A stretch of 64,000 nucleotides of DNA from Takashimella koratensis (lineage: Eukaryota > Basidiomycota > Tremellomycetes > Trichosporonales > Tetragoniomycetaceae). The position numbers and the translations under genes were made by a program. The stretch lies in the NCBI GenBank assembly GCA_003116875.1, contig BCKT01000007.1:794365-858364 (forward strand). The letters are read 5' to 3'. Positions 52,181 through 63,322 of this stretch are shown here, in pieces. The stretch's first letter is position 1. Each line of letters opens with the position of its first letter. Below the pieces are notes generated by a model, which saw only the letters and a program-made list of their open reading frames with translations, did not search any database and was not told the origin of the DNA.

Positions 52181-53191
52181 ATGTCTTCGGAGCCCACTTC
52201 AGCTGAAACAGTGACAGACCGGTCGTCTGTCTATTGGGACAACACCGCAGATGCTTGTACCAAGTTTTCGCACCAGCTCATTCACACGGGGTTGGACTTG
52301 ATGCCGAAAGAAACTGACAAAGACACACCTTCTGCGGCATACATAAAGGCGAGCGTTCATCTCAACCTCGCTCGAATGTGGAGAGACTTGAGCAAGCATA
52401 CCTCATACCTGAAGACCCTTCATGATGAAACCCAAGAGATGAAGGAACTGCACACCGACATGACGAAAGACTTGGCGACGCTGGAAAATTTCCCCGAGTT
52501 TCCTGCACTGCTCGAACAGTATATTGAACATGCAACGCAGCTACAGAGTGTAACCCAGGGCAGGTTTATCAACCCTGAGACTTGGAACTCGGCAGTTATG
52601 GCGATGCAAGAGCATGTGAATTCCGCGTTGCAAGCCGATACCGTTCCCCAGGGGATCATTGGATTGTCCAACTTTTACGCACCGTTTCGAGACAAGGCGT
52701 TCGTGAACGAAAACGATGTGTATCATAGACTTTCAACCGTCTCGCTCATGAGGCCATCGATGGCCAGATTGGGGTCCAGCTCAACTGTCACTCAACCCTG
52801 TTTAGGTCTGTTCATCAACGTGAAGACGATTGATACAACCATCTGTTTCCCGTATGGCATGATTGCTGTAGAAGGCCGTGACGGGCAACGATTCAGCCGA
52901 TTCACAGAGGGCGAAACTGTTGGTTACTTTCGAGCACTGGAGAACTGTCATTTCCGACTTTCTACCTTCCCCTTCGAGGCGGAACAAGAGGGACCTCTGA
53001 TTAAAGACAGGAACGCCAAAGAGGAGAAGGAAGCAGAGAGGAGGAGGAATGGGATCGTTGAGGACGAGTGGTGGGAGAGGAAAGAAACGGTGCCGGAGGA
53101 AGAGAAGAAGTTGGCTCAATTAAGGGTTACTTTCTGTCTGACATCGAACGCTCCCAGCAAAGCAGGGAGGCAGCCTGATAGCAAATCGTAG
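52181..53191 (+). CDS. Island gene H: unrecognised 336-aa protein of the tandem family
   Basis: Uninterrupted ORF from ATG 52181 (MSSEPTSAETVTDRSSVYWD) to the stop at 53189-53191. It is the most complete D/E/H-type member. Order: ACTKFSHQLIHTGL (about 25-38), ASVHLNLARMWRDLSKHTSY (about 57-76), a long helix with DETQEMKELHTDMTKDL, ETWNSAVMAMQEHVNSALQ, the hinge PQGIIGLSNFYAPFRD (about 155-170), FVNENDVYHRLSTVSLM, strand LGLFINVKTIDTTICFPYGM (about 206-225), a charged insert rich in Glu, Lys and Arg (about 270-315) and the last strand LAQLRVTFCLTS. Nearest relative is E. No targeting signal. Function unknown. Confidence 0.78.
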   Translation: MSSEPTSAETVTDRSSVYWDNTADACTKFSHQLIHTGLDLMPKETDKDTPSAAYIKASVHLNLARMWRDLSKHTSYLKTLHDETQEMKELHTDMTKDLATLENFPEFPALLEQYIEHATQLQSVTQGRFINPETWNSAVMAMQEHVNSALQADTVPQGIIGLSNFYAPFRDKAFVNENDVYHRLSTVSLMRPSMARLGSSSTVTQPCLGLFINVKTIDTTICFPYGMIAVEGRDGQRFSRFTEGETVGYFRALENCHFRLSTFPFEAEQEGPLIKDRNAKEEKEAERRRNGIVEDEWWERKETVPEEEKKLAQLRVTFCLTSNAPSKAGRQPDSKS

Positions 53192-53392
53192 CCATCGGTA
53201 ATTCGTTCATGCATAAGTCATTGACTGTGCAATGTGGGAGGGTATTGTTTCTTCCAGTGCGGCCATTGCCATTTGCCACCTCGGATCAGCGGAACCAAAT
53301 TTCTCCTCTTCGGTCTTTTCCACATCCACAACCTCGATCTCCAACTTTGGCTCTGTTCTCCATCCACCACCTCACCATCCCAGTCGCGCACC
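53192..53392. other. Right border of the island
   Basis: Only 201 bp between gene H and the GPATCH1-like gene. No repeats that would mark an insertion end are visible. Confidence 0.4.
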
Positions 53393-56300
53393 ATGACCTC
53401 GAGGCTCAAGCACAAGCTCGAGCTCGAGAACGTCAACCTCAAGAGCGCGTACCTCAACGAGTCGTTTGTCCAGGTACGTCCATATCACTGTCCTCTAGAT
53501 GTCGCAGCTTCGGAGTCGGAGGAGGTAGCTGATGATCTGTATGTGTTTTAGATTGGGACACCGTTGCCTGCTCTTGGGGATGTGAAGCGGGACAAGCAAG
53601 AGTTCAAGCCGCTTTGGGAGCAAGAGGTGAGTACCTCACTCACTTGAGGATACATTCTTCAGCAACTTATCCTCCAGTTGTGTTGAAATTAGCTGATTCT
53701 TTGATAGGTGCGAGATGAACAAGGTCGTCGACGGTTCCATGGCGCCTTCACTGGTGGTTTCAGTGCAGGCTACTTCAACACCGTCGGTTCGAAAGAAGGT
53801 AAGTAGATACCTCCAGCTCACACCTCTTGAGTCTACACCCTAAGGAGGTCTACACCCTAAGGAGGAGTCTCATCTGATACTTGTGTTTGTGCGCAGGATG
53901 GACGCCGTCCACGTTCAAGAGTTCCCGAAACAACCGGGCGTCCAAAGTCCAACGTCCCGAGGATTTCATGGATGACGAAGATATCGAGTTGATGAAGCAA
54001 GATCGGAGGTTGGAGAATACCGAGACGTTCAAGTCTGCTCCAGGGTTTGGTGGAGTCGGCGAGCCGTCTACTTCTAGGTGAGTCAGCCATGGCCTTGTGT
54101 TGGTTGCTTGAGAGTAAGAGTAGACGAGAAGCTAACATGTATCTAAGCTTGACTTCAACCCTCGAATCTCTCGTTGTACCAGCAAAGACCTCGATCGGAG
54201 CCTCACTTCTTCAGAAACTCGGCTGGCGACCTGGCCAGGGAATCGGTCCTCGAGTTACCCTTCGAAAACTACGGATACAAGAAGGCAAGCTCGGTCGCGC
54301 GAGGGTCGGGCTGGACGACGAGGACGGGGACGAGGCGGAAGGAGCAGGAGGAGAGGCGAGTAAACATACATATGCGCCGAGGGACGCGAGGTTGTTGGTT
54401 TATGAGGGGAAAGATGATAGAGAAGGGTTAGGGTTTGAGAAAGGGAGAGGGATGGGACCGTTACCTACGAGGCATGGACCAGGTAAGTAGCTAAAGCGTC
54501 CATTTTCTTCAGTTTAGGCTGACTCGTATCGGTCAGTCTTTGGCGCTGGAGGACCCGACGACGACGACGAAGATCCGTACGGTACGGGACCTAATTCGGC
54601 CCCGCAATACGTCTTCGACACCAACGACGACGACGAGGTCATCGTGATGGGTGCCGCCCCGGCTTCTTCTAGCTCACAAGATCCAAAACGAGGTTACGAC
54701 ACGAGACCCAAAGACGTCAACACATGGCACGATGGTCGACCGGTATTGGTTGGCTTCGTGCTGGATGCGAAAGGGGTCCCGCCCGATAAGTGGTTTGCGT
54801 TCCCCAAGGTTCCGCAGGACTGGAGACCACGGCCCGCAAGGGTGTGGGGGACGACGCGCAAGTTCGATGACCAGCCGGTGAAGGAGGTCAAGGAGCCGAT
54901 CCGTGGGGAGGCGCACCGACCGCTCACGCACCAGCAAGTAGGTCGCGCTTTGATCTCACATTGGCTGGACATGGAGGGAGAGATTATTGCTGACATACGT
55001 CCGCAGCGTGGAGAGGCTCTCGGCGAGGAGACAAGAGTGTCAACGGCCAAGTCAGTGTTTGAATACATGTCTGAGAAGGACCGGGAACGAATGGCCTCGA
55101 TCGCTGTCGCTGCGAAAGAAGAGGCTCCAGCTCCACTTTCTTTCGAACCTGAACCCGAACTTCCCCCAGAACGAGCGACAGAGGTTATCATCCCGCCTCT
55201 TTCCCCACGAACCGCATCTGCAGCATTACAAGGTTTCATACCTTACGGCGACGATCTCGCCAAGCAAGACCGGTACCGATCTTACCTCGTTTCACAGACG
55301 TACAACACTAAACACCCCAATCCGACTCTCCTCCCTTCAACATCTATTGACGACGTGAACAAAGAACTCGAGGGTTTCGCGTCCTCTGCGCGTATCTTTA
55401 AACCCATGTCGCATGCGATGGCATCTCGGTTCACTTCGGGCTCGGCGTCGCTGGCTAGTTCGGACCTCAAGCAGGCGAAACCGGGTTTGCACAAGTATGA
55501 CCCGGCGAAGCTGGCGCTGCAGTTTACGAGTTCGGAAGAGGATAAGGCGAAGCGGAAAGAGGTGGAGGAGGCGGAGGCAGCGAAGAACTTGACACCGAGG
55601 GAACAGGCGGCGAAGAATGGGATGTTTGGGAAACTCACGAGGGAGGTGAAGGAATTTTATCCGGTGAAATTGGTGTGTAGGCGGTTCCATGTCGCCGACC
55701 CGCATCCCGAGGGACCGCCAGGTGGGCAGGCGGGAGGTTCGGGATCGAAGAGCGCGAGTTTGGAGGATATGCCGTTACCGAAGAATGACGCGTCATGGGA
55801 ATCTTCGTTCGTCCACCAGAGCGGAACAGACCAAGAGAATGCCACGCCGCCACCGTCGTTAACCCAATCGTCGGGCGAACGGCAGCCGAAATCCATCGCA
55901 GAGGTCGGAATGGGAGACGATGTGAATCAAGGGAGAGATACATTGACGTATACGAAACCGAGTATCGATATCTTCAAGGCGATCTTTGCGAGCGATGACG
56001 AGGATGATGATGAGGAAGAGGGTGGTGCGGGTGAGAACGGGAAGGCTAGTGGGAGTGGGAGTGGGGTAGGGAATGAGAGTGGAAGCGGGATGGGAGTTTT
56101 GGCCAAGGTGGAGGAGAAGGAGGATCCGTACCCCGTCAGCGAACCGGTCGACTACACAACGTTTAAACCGGTCTTTAATAGCCGGAAACGCGTAGCGCAG
56201 GACGACGGAGACGGAGACGGGGAAGGGGATAGAGATAGGGGGGCCAAGGAAGGAGGAGGAGGAGGTGGAGGTGGGGGGAAGAAGAAGAAGGAAAAGAAAG

Positions 56301-56551
56301 AGAAGAAAGAAAAGAAGAGGACAGGGGCGTTGTCGTTTGAAGTTGACGAAGAAGGGGGAGAGTGGGTGGAGAAGAAAGTTGAGAAAAAGGTTGAGAAGAA
56401 AAAGGCAGAGATTGCGGTGAGCGTACCTAGCGCGCCGAGTATGGTGAGCGAGGTGAGCGGTGGCAGTGGATCCGGAACTGGTATGAGTGCACAGGCTGCT
56501 GCGGTCGCCAATGCAGGGAGAGGGAGGAAAGGCGCAGCGGACTTTATGTAG
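53393..56551 (+). CDS. G-patch domain protein, GPATCH1/TOUGH-like
   Basis: A plus-strand multi-exon gene from ATG 53393 ([15 protein letters not shown]) to the stop at 56549-56551. Family blocks in order: [36 protein letters not shown] then GSKEGWTPSTF (the DUF1604 block), [12 protein letters not shown], a G-patch [74 protein letters not shown] then DW, and later [20 protein letters not shown]. The C-terminus is Gly/Lys/Glu-rich with a [14 protein letters not shown] run (about 56280-56330). Introns include one near 54938-55007. Members act with the spliceosome and its DEAH helicases in the nucleus. The length and order are typical for the fungal form. Confidence 0.88.
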
Positions 56552-58618
56552 CATTGAGCATAGTAGATATTCGAGCATGCAAAATAGAGGTGTACAGTAG
56601 ACTGTGGACAAAGAGGGCTTGGCAAGCGTGCGGGCAAGGAGACGTAGCACGCGTAGAGTTCATGCAATCCTGGAAGACATGACACGGGGAATAGATTCCA
56701 CACAGCCCCTAGAACACACCACAGGTCACATATTACACAGCACATGGTACACAGCACACAGCAGACAACAGACAACAGACACAACATTGACTAATCTTGA
56801 GAGAAGAGGAAAGAGGACATTACTGAAACAGGGTGGTCGAAGATCATTCGTTTCAGGTTTTTATTCGCTGGAACCAAGCTTGACCACTCTTGACCACCGA
56901 GGTCCTGGAGTTGACAGGGAAACCAGGGAACCAGCATGTAGGCGCATTACTCTGTTTGACAAGGCACAGACGACTGAGGGTCGGCCACGTGGTGTTCCCT
57001 ACGCCCATTTCAATGTGGCGTACGACGCGTCTGATTTTCCTCTTGACTGGCTCGCGTCGACTTTTTTTTTTGCGCTCTTTCTCTTTCTCCGTCTAGCGCA
57101 CCGCGGAGTCGTCCGCTCTCGATGCTGACCGTTTCTGCCATGAGATACAGGGGATGGAGACAGTGCGGACGGGTGGGACGGGCCGAGACTGAGTCCAGAT
57201 CTCGCTAGTGGGTTGAGTCGGGCAGGAGTCGTTGTAATGATGGGAGAGCCTTTGTCGTCGTCAAGGAAGAAGCGATCAATGCGCTGTACCCTCGTTCCCC
57301 TCGTGCCCGATCATTCAACGCCATTCCTTGCGCTGACCTACTCGGTACCCTTTCCACACCCACACCCACACCCACACTCACACTCATGCCGACCCTCCTT
57401 TGAAATCTGTGTACATCGCCCTGCCCCTTGCCCACGAGTGACAGGAACAATAGACGAACGAATCAAATGCAGTCTCCAACACTTTCCAACCCCTGGCCTG
57501 GCGGTGGACATGGGACGTGTATGGGGATGAGATGGGTGGCTTCAACTGCGCGTGGGGTTACTCGTCGGCCTAGTGGTGGTGGTCGGTAACCCCGTCGACC
57601 CGACCACGTCATGAACATCCGTCAAACGGTGCTAGGCGGGCAAAGTTGAAGCCCGTGTGAAATAAAGAGAGAGGGCTTTGATCAAAGGGTCCAGGCGAGG
57701 GCGCAGAGAGATGACCGACTGACACGAGGGAGTCGGTCATCCACTCATCCGCAGGAGGTCCGTCCGCCTGAAGCCCAAAGGCAGGGGAGAAGAGGGGGAT
57801 GCAGAGGGGCAGGAGCGGGGGGGAGGGCGGACGCCAAGGGGTTACGCGCGGGGGCTGTGGCGTAAAGTCGGAAGGGAATAGCCGCGGATAGTCCAACCAG
57901 ACCATCAGGGAAGAAGAAGATTTGCCTTTCGTTTCGGTGCCTTTGAAGGAGGGTGTATATGTGCATCCTTTGCTCCTTTTCTCCTGACGACGGGCGCACT
58001 GGAGTCGAGTAGCACACGAGGCGATGGAGGCTAGGTATCCTTTGGGTCGTGTTTTATATCACTGGATCCAACCCCCACCTCGCATTGTTCATCCAACGTT
58101 CCCCCTCCTCGCATCATCCAACCCACCTCTCTCCTCTCTCCTCTCTCCTCTCTCCACCCTCGACCCTCGACCCACCTTCTACCCCCACCCGCCCTCACCA
58201 CGTCTCGACCAAACCCTAACCCTTAGTCTCTCGTTACTTGGTCATCCAACCACCCCCGTCACTCCTTCTCTCAACCATCGTTCAACCTCAAACCTCTCGA
58301 TCTCTCAAGGCTGGCTCCTTGGGACTTTGTCACCACCTACCACCACACCACCACCACCAACACCACCACCACCACCAACCCAACCCAACTCTTCTGCCCA
58401 ACTTTCCAGGTGTTGTTTCTTCCCTTCTCACCACGAAAGTTTTAACGATCCGCGACACGACTACGACACCCGCGTTCTCGACTTCGACCTCAATATCGAC
58501 ATCGCGTAACGAGCTCGTACCCCTGGGCCCTCTTTCACGTCTCTCCATAACGAAAACGAAAACACCAAAACCCAACCAATAACTGACCAACACCACCACC
58601 ATTACCACCTCGCCCAGA
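56552..58618. other. Two-kilobase intergenic region before the GH18 gene
   Basis: No gene supported. Noticeable: a CAGACAA/CAGACAC cluster at about 56760-56785, a T run at about 57062-57071, a CCCACA hexamer array at about 57354-57390, TTTATATC at about 58050-58057 as a possible TATA box, and a C/T-rich stretch at 58060-58610 with CTCTCCTCT and CCA repeats. The last part is a probable long leader for GH18; the ORFs reading through it are low complexity. Confidence 0.55.
57354..57390 (+). repeat. CCCACA short tandem repeat
   Basis: About five CCCACA/CTCACA units in the GPATCH1-GH18 intergenic region. Confidence 0.75.
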
Positions 58619-60849
58619 ATGTACGGACTCGCACTGATCACACTGGCGCTCGCTGCGCAGGGCGCGTTCGCCGACTCTCACTCTCGTCGCTTTGGGAACA
58701 AGCGGCACCGCGCCAGCCGGCTGGCCGCTGCCGCGTCCGACGAACTTGAGGCCCGTGCTGAACCCGTGGTCAATGACCTTGTGAGGAAAGACGCGTGCAC
58801 ACTCGGATCCTGGCAGTGCGTTGGCTCCGAGCTGCAATGTGAGTCATTCCGTTTCTACATCAGTCGCCACCATCAATCATAACCCTACATAGACACGCCC
58901 ATGCTAATCCACACGTAGGGTGCTACAACAACCAATGGAATATTGTGCAAAACTGTACCGGTCAAAACGTCGTCTGCTCGTGAGTCTATTCCTCGCTTTC
59001 AACCTCGCCGCAGCTTGGTTCTTTTCCCACGTCTATTAATACCCCCCTCCCTCCATCCCGCTTCCCACACTTCTTTCTCGTCTGAAACCCAACCAGTATC
59101 TTGTACCTCTGCTGACGAGATCGATTGCCTTACTCCGACTCCAGTGCGGACCCGAATGCGACTGGCTGCATCTACACGTGGCAGGTCCCGGATGACTCGG
59201 CCGCGACGACCACTGTCGCGACCACGACTTCTCCTGCGAGCACAGGCACGGCGCAGGTCGCCAGTGATGACTCTACGACCGACTCCTCGTCGACTGAAAA
59301 CGAGGACACGACTGGTGACGATGATGAAGGCGACGACGGCGAGGATGAGACGTGAGTAGACTTAGTCCCGTGCCCCTACCCTGTACTAGGCAGAGATAGA
59401 GAGGGCGCATCGCATTCCTCGATCCTCGCTGACACGTGCAAACCTTAGTTGCCCTACAGACGACGAGACCGAGTCTACGACGTCCAGCCCTGCCCCGACT
59501 TCCTCTGTGAGCGCGTCGGTGGTTTCTTCTTCTGTATCTTCCGCTTCGGCTTCGGCCTCGGTTTCTGCTCTCGGCGGCGACCTCTTCGCCAACGGCGGCA
59601 AGGGCAACAACGGTAACAACGGTGCCAGCTCGTCCATGACTGCCTCTTCTACGTCCAACGGGTTCGGCACCAACGCGACGAGCTCCACTCCGGCCGCGTT
59701 CGGTGCGGCCAGCGGGTCGGTCTCGGTGTCTGCCTCCAGTGCGACTGCCACGACAACTGGTCGTCACGGTAAGAGCAAGGGCGGGCAAGGATCTTCCGTC
59801 TCGTCGTCGGCCGCCGCTGGCGCCACTCCCCACGTCGTTTCCAGCGGCAGCGGTGCGAACGGCACTGCTTCGACCAACACGACTACTACGACCAACACCA
59901 CCACCTCGACCTCGAGCGGGAGCAGCGGCGGCGGGAGCTGGTCAGCCCCGCACTACGTCATCTACGCTGACGAGTGGCTCAACTCGATGCCGTCTGCCTC
60001 CGACTTGTCGAGCTACAACCGCTTCGTCCTGTCCTTCTGGATGACTGGCTCGGGTGCCGTCGACGACGCTCAGGCCTGGACTGGGTTCTCCGCTTCGACC
60101 CGCCAGTCGGTTCTGGACGAGTACCACGCTGCCGGGATCGCTTTGATGGTCTCTGCCTTTGGGTCCACCGACGCGCCGACGTCTAACGGTGCCGATCCGA
60201 CCGAGACGGCCCAGAACCTCGCTGCGTTCGTGAAGCAGTGGGGCTTTGACGGTGTTGATATCGACTACGAAGACATGGACGCTATGAACTCGAACCAAGC
60301 CGAAGCCTGGCTCATCACCTTCCAAACTGAACTCCGCAATCAGCTCGGCTCGAGCTACCTCATCTCCCACGCGCCCGTTGCTCCTTGGTTCACATCCGCC
60401 AGCGTCTACGCTTCGGGAGCGTACGTCCAGATTTTCCGCCAGGTAGGGGACACGATCGATTTCTTCAACGTCCAGTTTTACAACCAAGGCGATATCTACA
60501 TGGACTGCACGACTCTCATGACGAAATCGGGAAGTGACTGGCCATCGACAAGTGTGATGGAGATCAACTCGTACACTGGTGTTCCGCTGGATAAGATTGT
60601 ATTGGGGAAACCACTGGATTCGGGCGCGGCTTCGAACGGGTACATGGACCCATCGAGCTTGGCTCAATGTGTCGCACAGGGCAAGGCGCAGGGTTGGCCA
60701 GGAAGCGTCATGTACTGGGAGTGGACCTCGGTGAGTCTCTCGTTCTGGCTGCGCAGTGTTGGCTTGTCTTTGAAACCATACTCGCTCGTCCGCTGACACC
60801 CGTATAGGAAGCCACATCCGTCATCGAGACACTCCTCGCAGCGGTCTAA
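58619..60849 (+). CDS. Secreted glycoside hydrolase family 18 (chitinase-like) protein
   Basis: Five exons, 58619-58838, 58919-58979, 59145-59351, 59449-60730 and 60808-60849, join to 603 aa. A signal peptide is clear: MYGLALITLALAAQGAFADS. Next comes a small Cys-rich module (CTLGSWQCVGSELQ-WCYNNQ, then NCTGQNVVC), of the kind seen in fungal chitin-binding parts. A Ser/Thr-rich linker of about 200 residues follows, likely heavily O-mannosylated. The catalytic domain has FVLSFWMTGSGAVDDAQAW, GIALMVSAFGSTD, GFDGVDIDYEDMD at about 428-440 (the DxxDxDxE GH18 signature with the acid Glu kept), LISHAPVAPWF, FFNVQFYNQGD and GSVMYWEWTS. It should cut chitin or related N-acetylglucosamine polymers in the wall or outside the cell. 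Confidence 0.88.
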
Positions 60850-62265
60850 GCGAGGTCGTTTCATCTCCTATTTCTCATTTGGCTTCTGCATCTCTTCTCT
60901 TTCTCAGTTCCCGGTTCATTCGATACAAGCATTCCATCTCACGACCCCCATCCCAATCCCGACTCGCAACACGCAATCACCACACCGTTTCCATCCACTG
61001 CAATACGTCCAAAAAAAAACCCACAAACAAATCGCACAACGCACCTCGCCGTTCAGGCGCGCACGACTCAACTTGTCTTAACTTTCCGTTCATTTCGACC
61101 TCGCCTTTCGCCTTTTCTCGCCGTTGTCTACCTCGGCGCCGGTCACTGTATGGCCGTTACTTTTCTCTCTCGGCTGACTCGATGATGTCTCCTGTGGAGA
61201 TTAACCCAAGTCCGCCTTGGAGGTCATGGGCCTGAGGTGCGGTTTAAAACCGTCATCCATGGTCTTGAAATCAACCATGTCTTTTCTGGTTCCCCGAGTA
61301 TCTGTCGCAATCTCCTTCACACGCCCTCGTCACGTACTCTTTACGATCAGTCTCTTAACGACTACGACAACAACGCTTTTCACGCTCGTCTTGAATCATC
61401 AACAACTCTTGGTCTGCCCGATTCTTCGCCTTCTTCACCCTCTCTCACTCTTTCCGCTATCCCCATTCCCCTACGCACTCCTCCTCCTCAGTCTTTCCAC
61501 TCTCTCAAGTACTTTCTCAATTTGCTCTCTTCTCTCTTTACTCGCGTTTCATCTGCTGTTCTTAAACCCCCTTCTATGCTTTTTCGCTCATCTTTTTTTT
61601 TTCAATCCTGACGAATCAGGTATTTGTATGGAGAATAGATTGGATGGGCGCTGGTTAGCTTGAACGGGGTGGAGAGGGGACTGGGTCCTCGTGCAGATGG
61701 GGTCAGGAGGGGAGCGAGGGGGGTGGGAGTGCTGGTGATAGAGTAAGAGGGGGATGGGAGGAGAGGAGAGGAGATGTGAGAGAGAGCGAGGGGGTACCAA
61801 GAGGAGATACAGTAAGTATGTACGACCAAAACCCGACGAGCACGACGTAGTCTACGATATTGATCATGCCACTACTTTATCACCTTGCATTCTTTTCTAC
61901 CTTTTGTGATTTTCATCACGTAAAGCATTGAGGGTATTGCTCTTGCATGGACGTTAGACTTTTGAGTGAACTCGGGGCCCGACGGCCGCTTGTGGGATTG
62001 TGGGCGTAGATGGTGGACAGGAGAGCGAGAGCAGGGTGGGGGTGCCACAGTGAGACCGGAACCGGAACCTTATGGAAACCTGAAAGCTGGACGGTGCCTG
62101 AGCGGATGTTGACGATTGGATGAATCACGCCTTGGTTGGTTGCATGACAAAGACATCTATCTGTTCTGTCTTTCACCGCATTTCAACCGCATCCTTCCTT
62201 GTCTTGTCTTCATTTACTCGTCCCCTACCCCTTCTACTCTCAGCTACACTCGTAGACTCAATACA
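60850..62265. other. Intergenic region between GH18 and ATX1
   Basis: About 1.4 kb, no gene supported. It contains an A run near 61012-61020 and long CT-rich sequence at 61340-61620. ORFs here start without ATG and encode Leu/Ser-rich peptides. The promoter of ATX1 lies at the right end. Confidence 0.5.
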
Positions 62266-62896
62266 ATGGCAACTGTACGTTCTCCTTCGTTACTCCCTTT
62301 CCTCCCCTTACTCCCACATCTCCCACATCTCCCACATCTCCTACTTCTCCTACTTCTCCCACTTCTCCCACTTCTGCTCTCTCCTTCATCATTCGTATCG
62401 TGCATCGCCACCACTTTGCCCAAACCATCTCGTCGCTTTACTCACCAATTGAATACCTCGTCGCAAACACACCTACACATACAGGTCCAGCCCGTTGCAC
62501 CTGCTTACGAGTACACGGTCAAGATGACTTGTACTGGTTGTTCCGGTGCCGTTGAGCGCGTTCTCAAGAAGAACATCGAAGCTCGTGAGTTATTCCATCC
62601 ATGCATCTCCGTGTCTGGTAACTCCTACCTCATATCTCCTTCCTTATCATCAAATAACTCATTATCCATCCATCGTATCCTTCTCAACCATATCCCTTCT
62701 GTCCACCTTCATTTCGACTAACACTTAACCCCCGACAGCGAACGCATTCCACGTCTCGCTCCCGACTCAGCGCGTGGTCGTTTGGGGTCCTGCTTTACCC
62801 CCCTTTGAAGAGATCACGGCCAAGATTGTGAAGACGGGTAAAGAGGTTTTGGAGAAGCGTGAGATCCCAACGGGTGAGGTGGATCCTGTTGCCTAG
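62266..62896 (+). CDS. ATX1: Copper chaperone Atx1
   Basis: Three exons, 62266-62274, 62485-62584 and 62739-62896, join to 88 aa. The first exon encodes only MAT. The body reads YEYTVKMTCTGCSGAVERVL, with the heavy-metal-associated motif MTCTGC, then FHVSLPTQRVVVWGPALPP and KIVKTGKEVLEKREI. The MxCxxC cysteines bind Cu(I), which Atx1 passes to the Ccc2-type copper pump of the Golgi for loading of multicopper oxidases. The KTGKEV end is as in known Atx1 proteins. The start is fixed by the tiny first exon with a GTACGT donor. Confidence 0.94.
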
Positions 62897-63322
62897 GCGA
62901 GGGATGGGTGTTCGTTTGGCTCTAGAGAAGGCTCTGGGAGAGTGAGGAGAGAAGTGAGGGGAAAACCGAGTGTTGTGAACATTGTCAACATCCCCTTTAC
63001 CTTCGCATCCTCGATCCCTCAGATATCTTCACGTACTCGCCTACTCGCCTCGCTCGCTCGTTCTCGATAGGTATCTGTACAACCGTTGCTATGTATGTAC
63101 AGTATCCATTCTGCCTCTTCGCGTCGTCTCTTGGCCCTCTAGTCTTTCGTCCCTTTGTCTCTTTGTCTCCTCGTCTCGCCTCTGGGTCACCTTGCGTTCC
63201 ACTATCGCTGCATGGTGTACATACATATACATTGGTTTCAAGAATACACTAAATTTTCTACAGACAAGCACCAACAAGGCGGTGCAACCAACTTCGTACG
63301 AATCCTACCCATGGTAGAAAGA
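62897..63322. terminator. Convergent 3' region ATX1 / ERV2
   Basis: About 430 bp between two genes that end towards each other; T-rich on the plus strand. No gene seen. Confidence 0.5.

Noticed and set aside
41038..53191. Island as a transposon or virus insertion
   Set aside because: No transposase, integrase, polymerase or capsid-like ORF, no terminal repeats and no target-site duplication could be seen at the borders.
58024..58582. Overlapping Pro/Ser/His-rich ORFs before the GH18 gene
   Set aside because: They read through CT and CCA repeats in several frames, show no domain, and fit a pyrimidine-rich leader.
61217..61663. 148- and 124-codon ORFs downstream of GH18
   Set aside because: Low-complexity Leu/Ser/Pro sequence in a CT-rich stretch, overlapping in two frames; the 124-codon frame lacks an ATG start.
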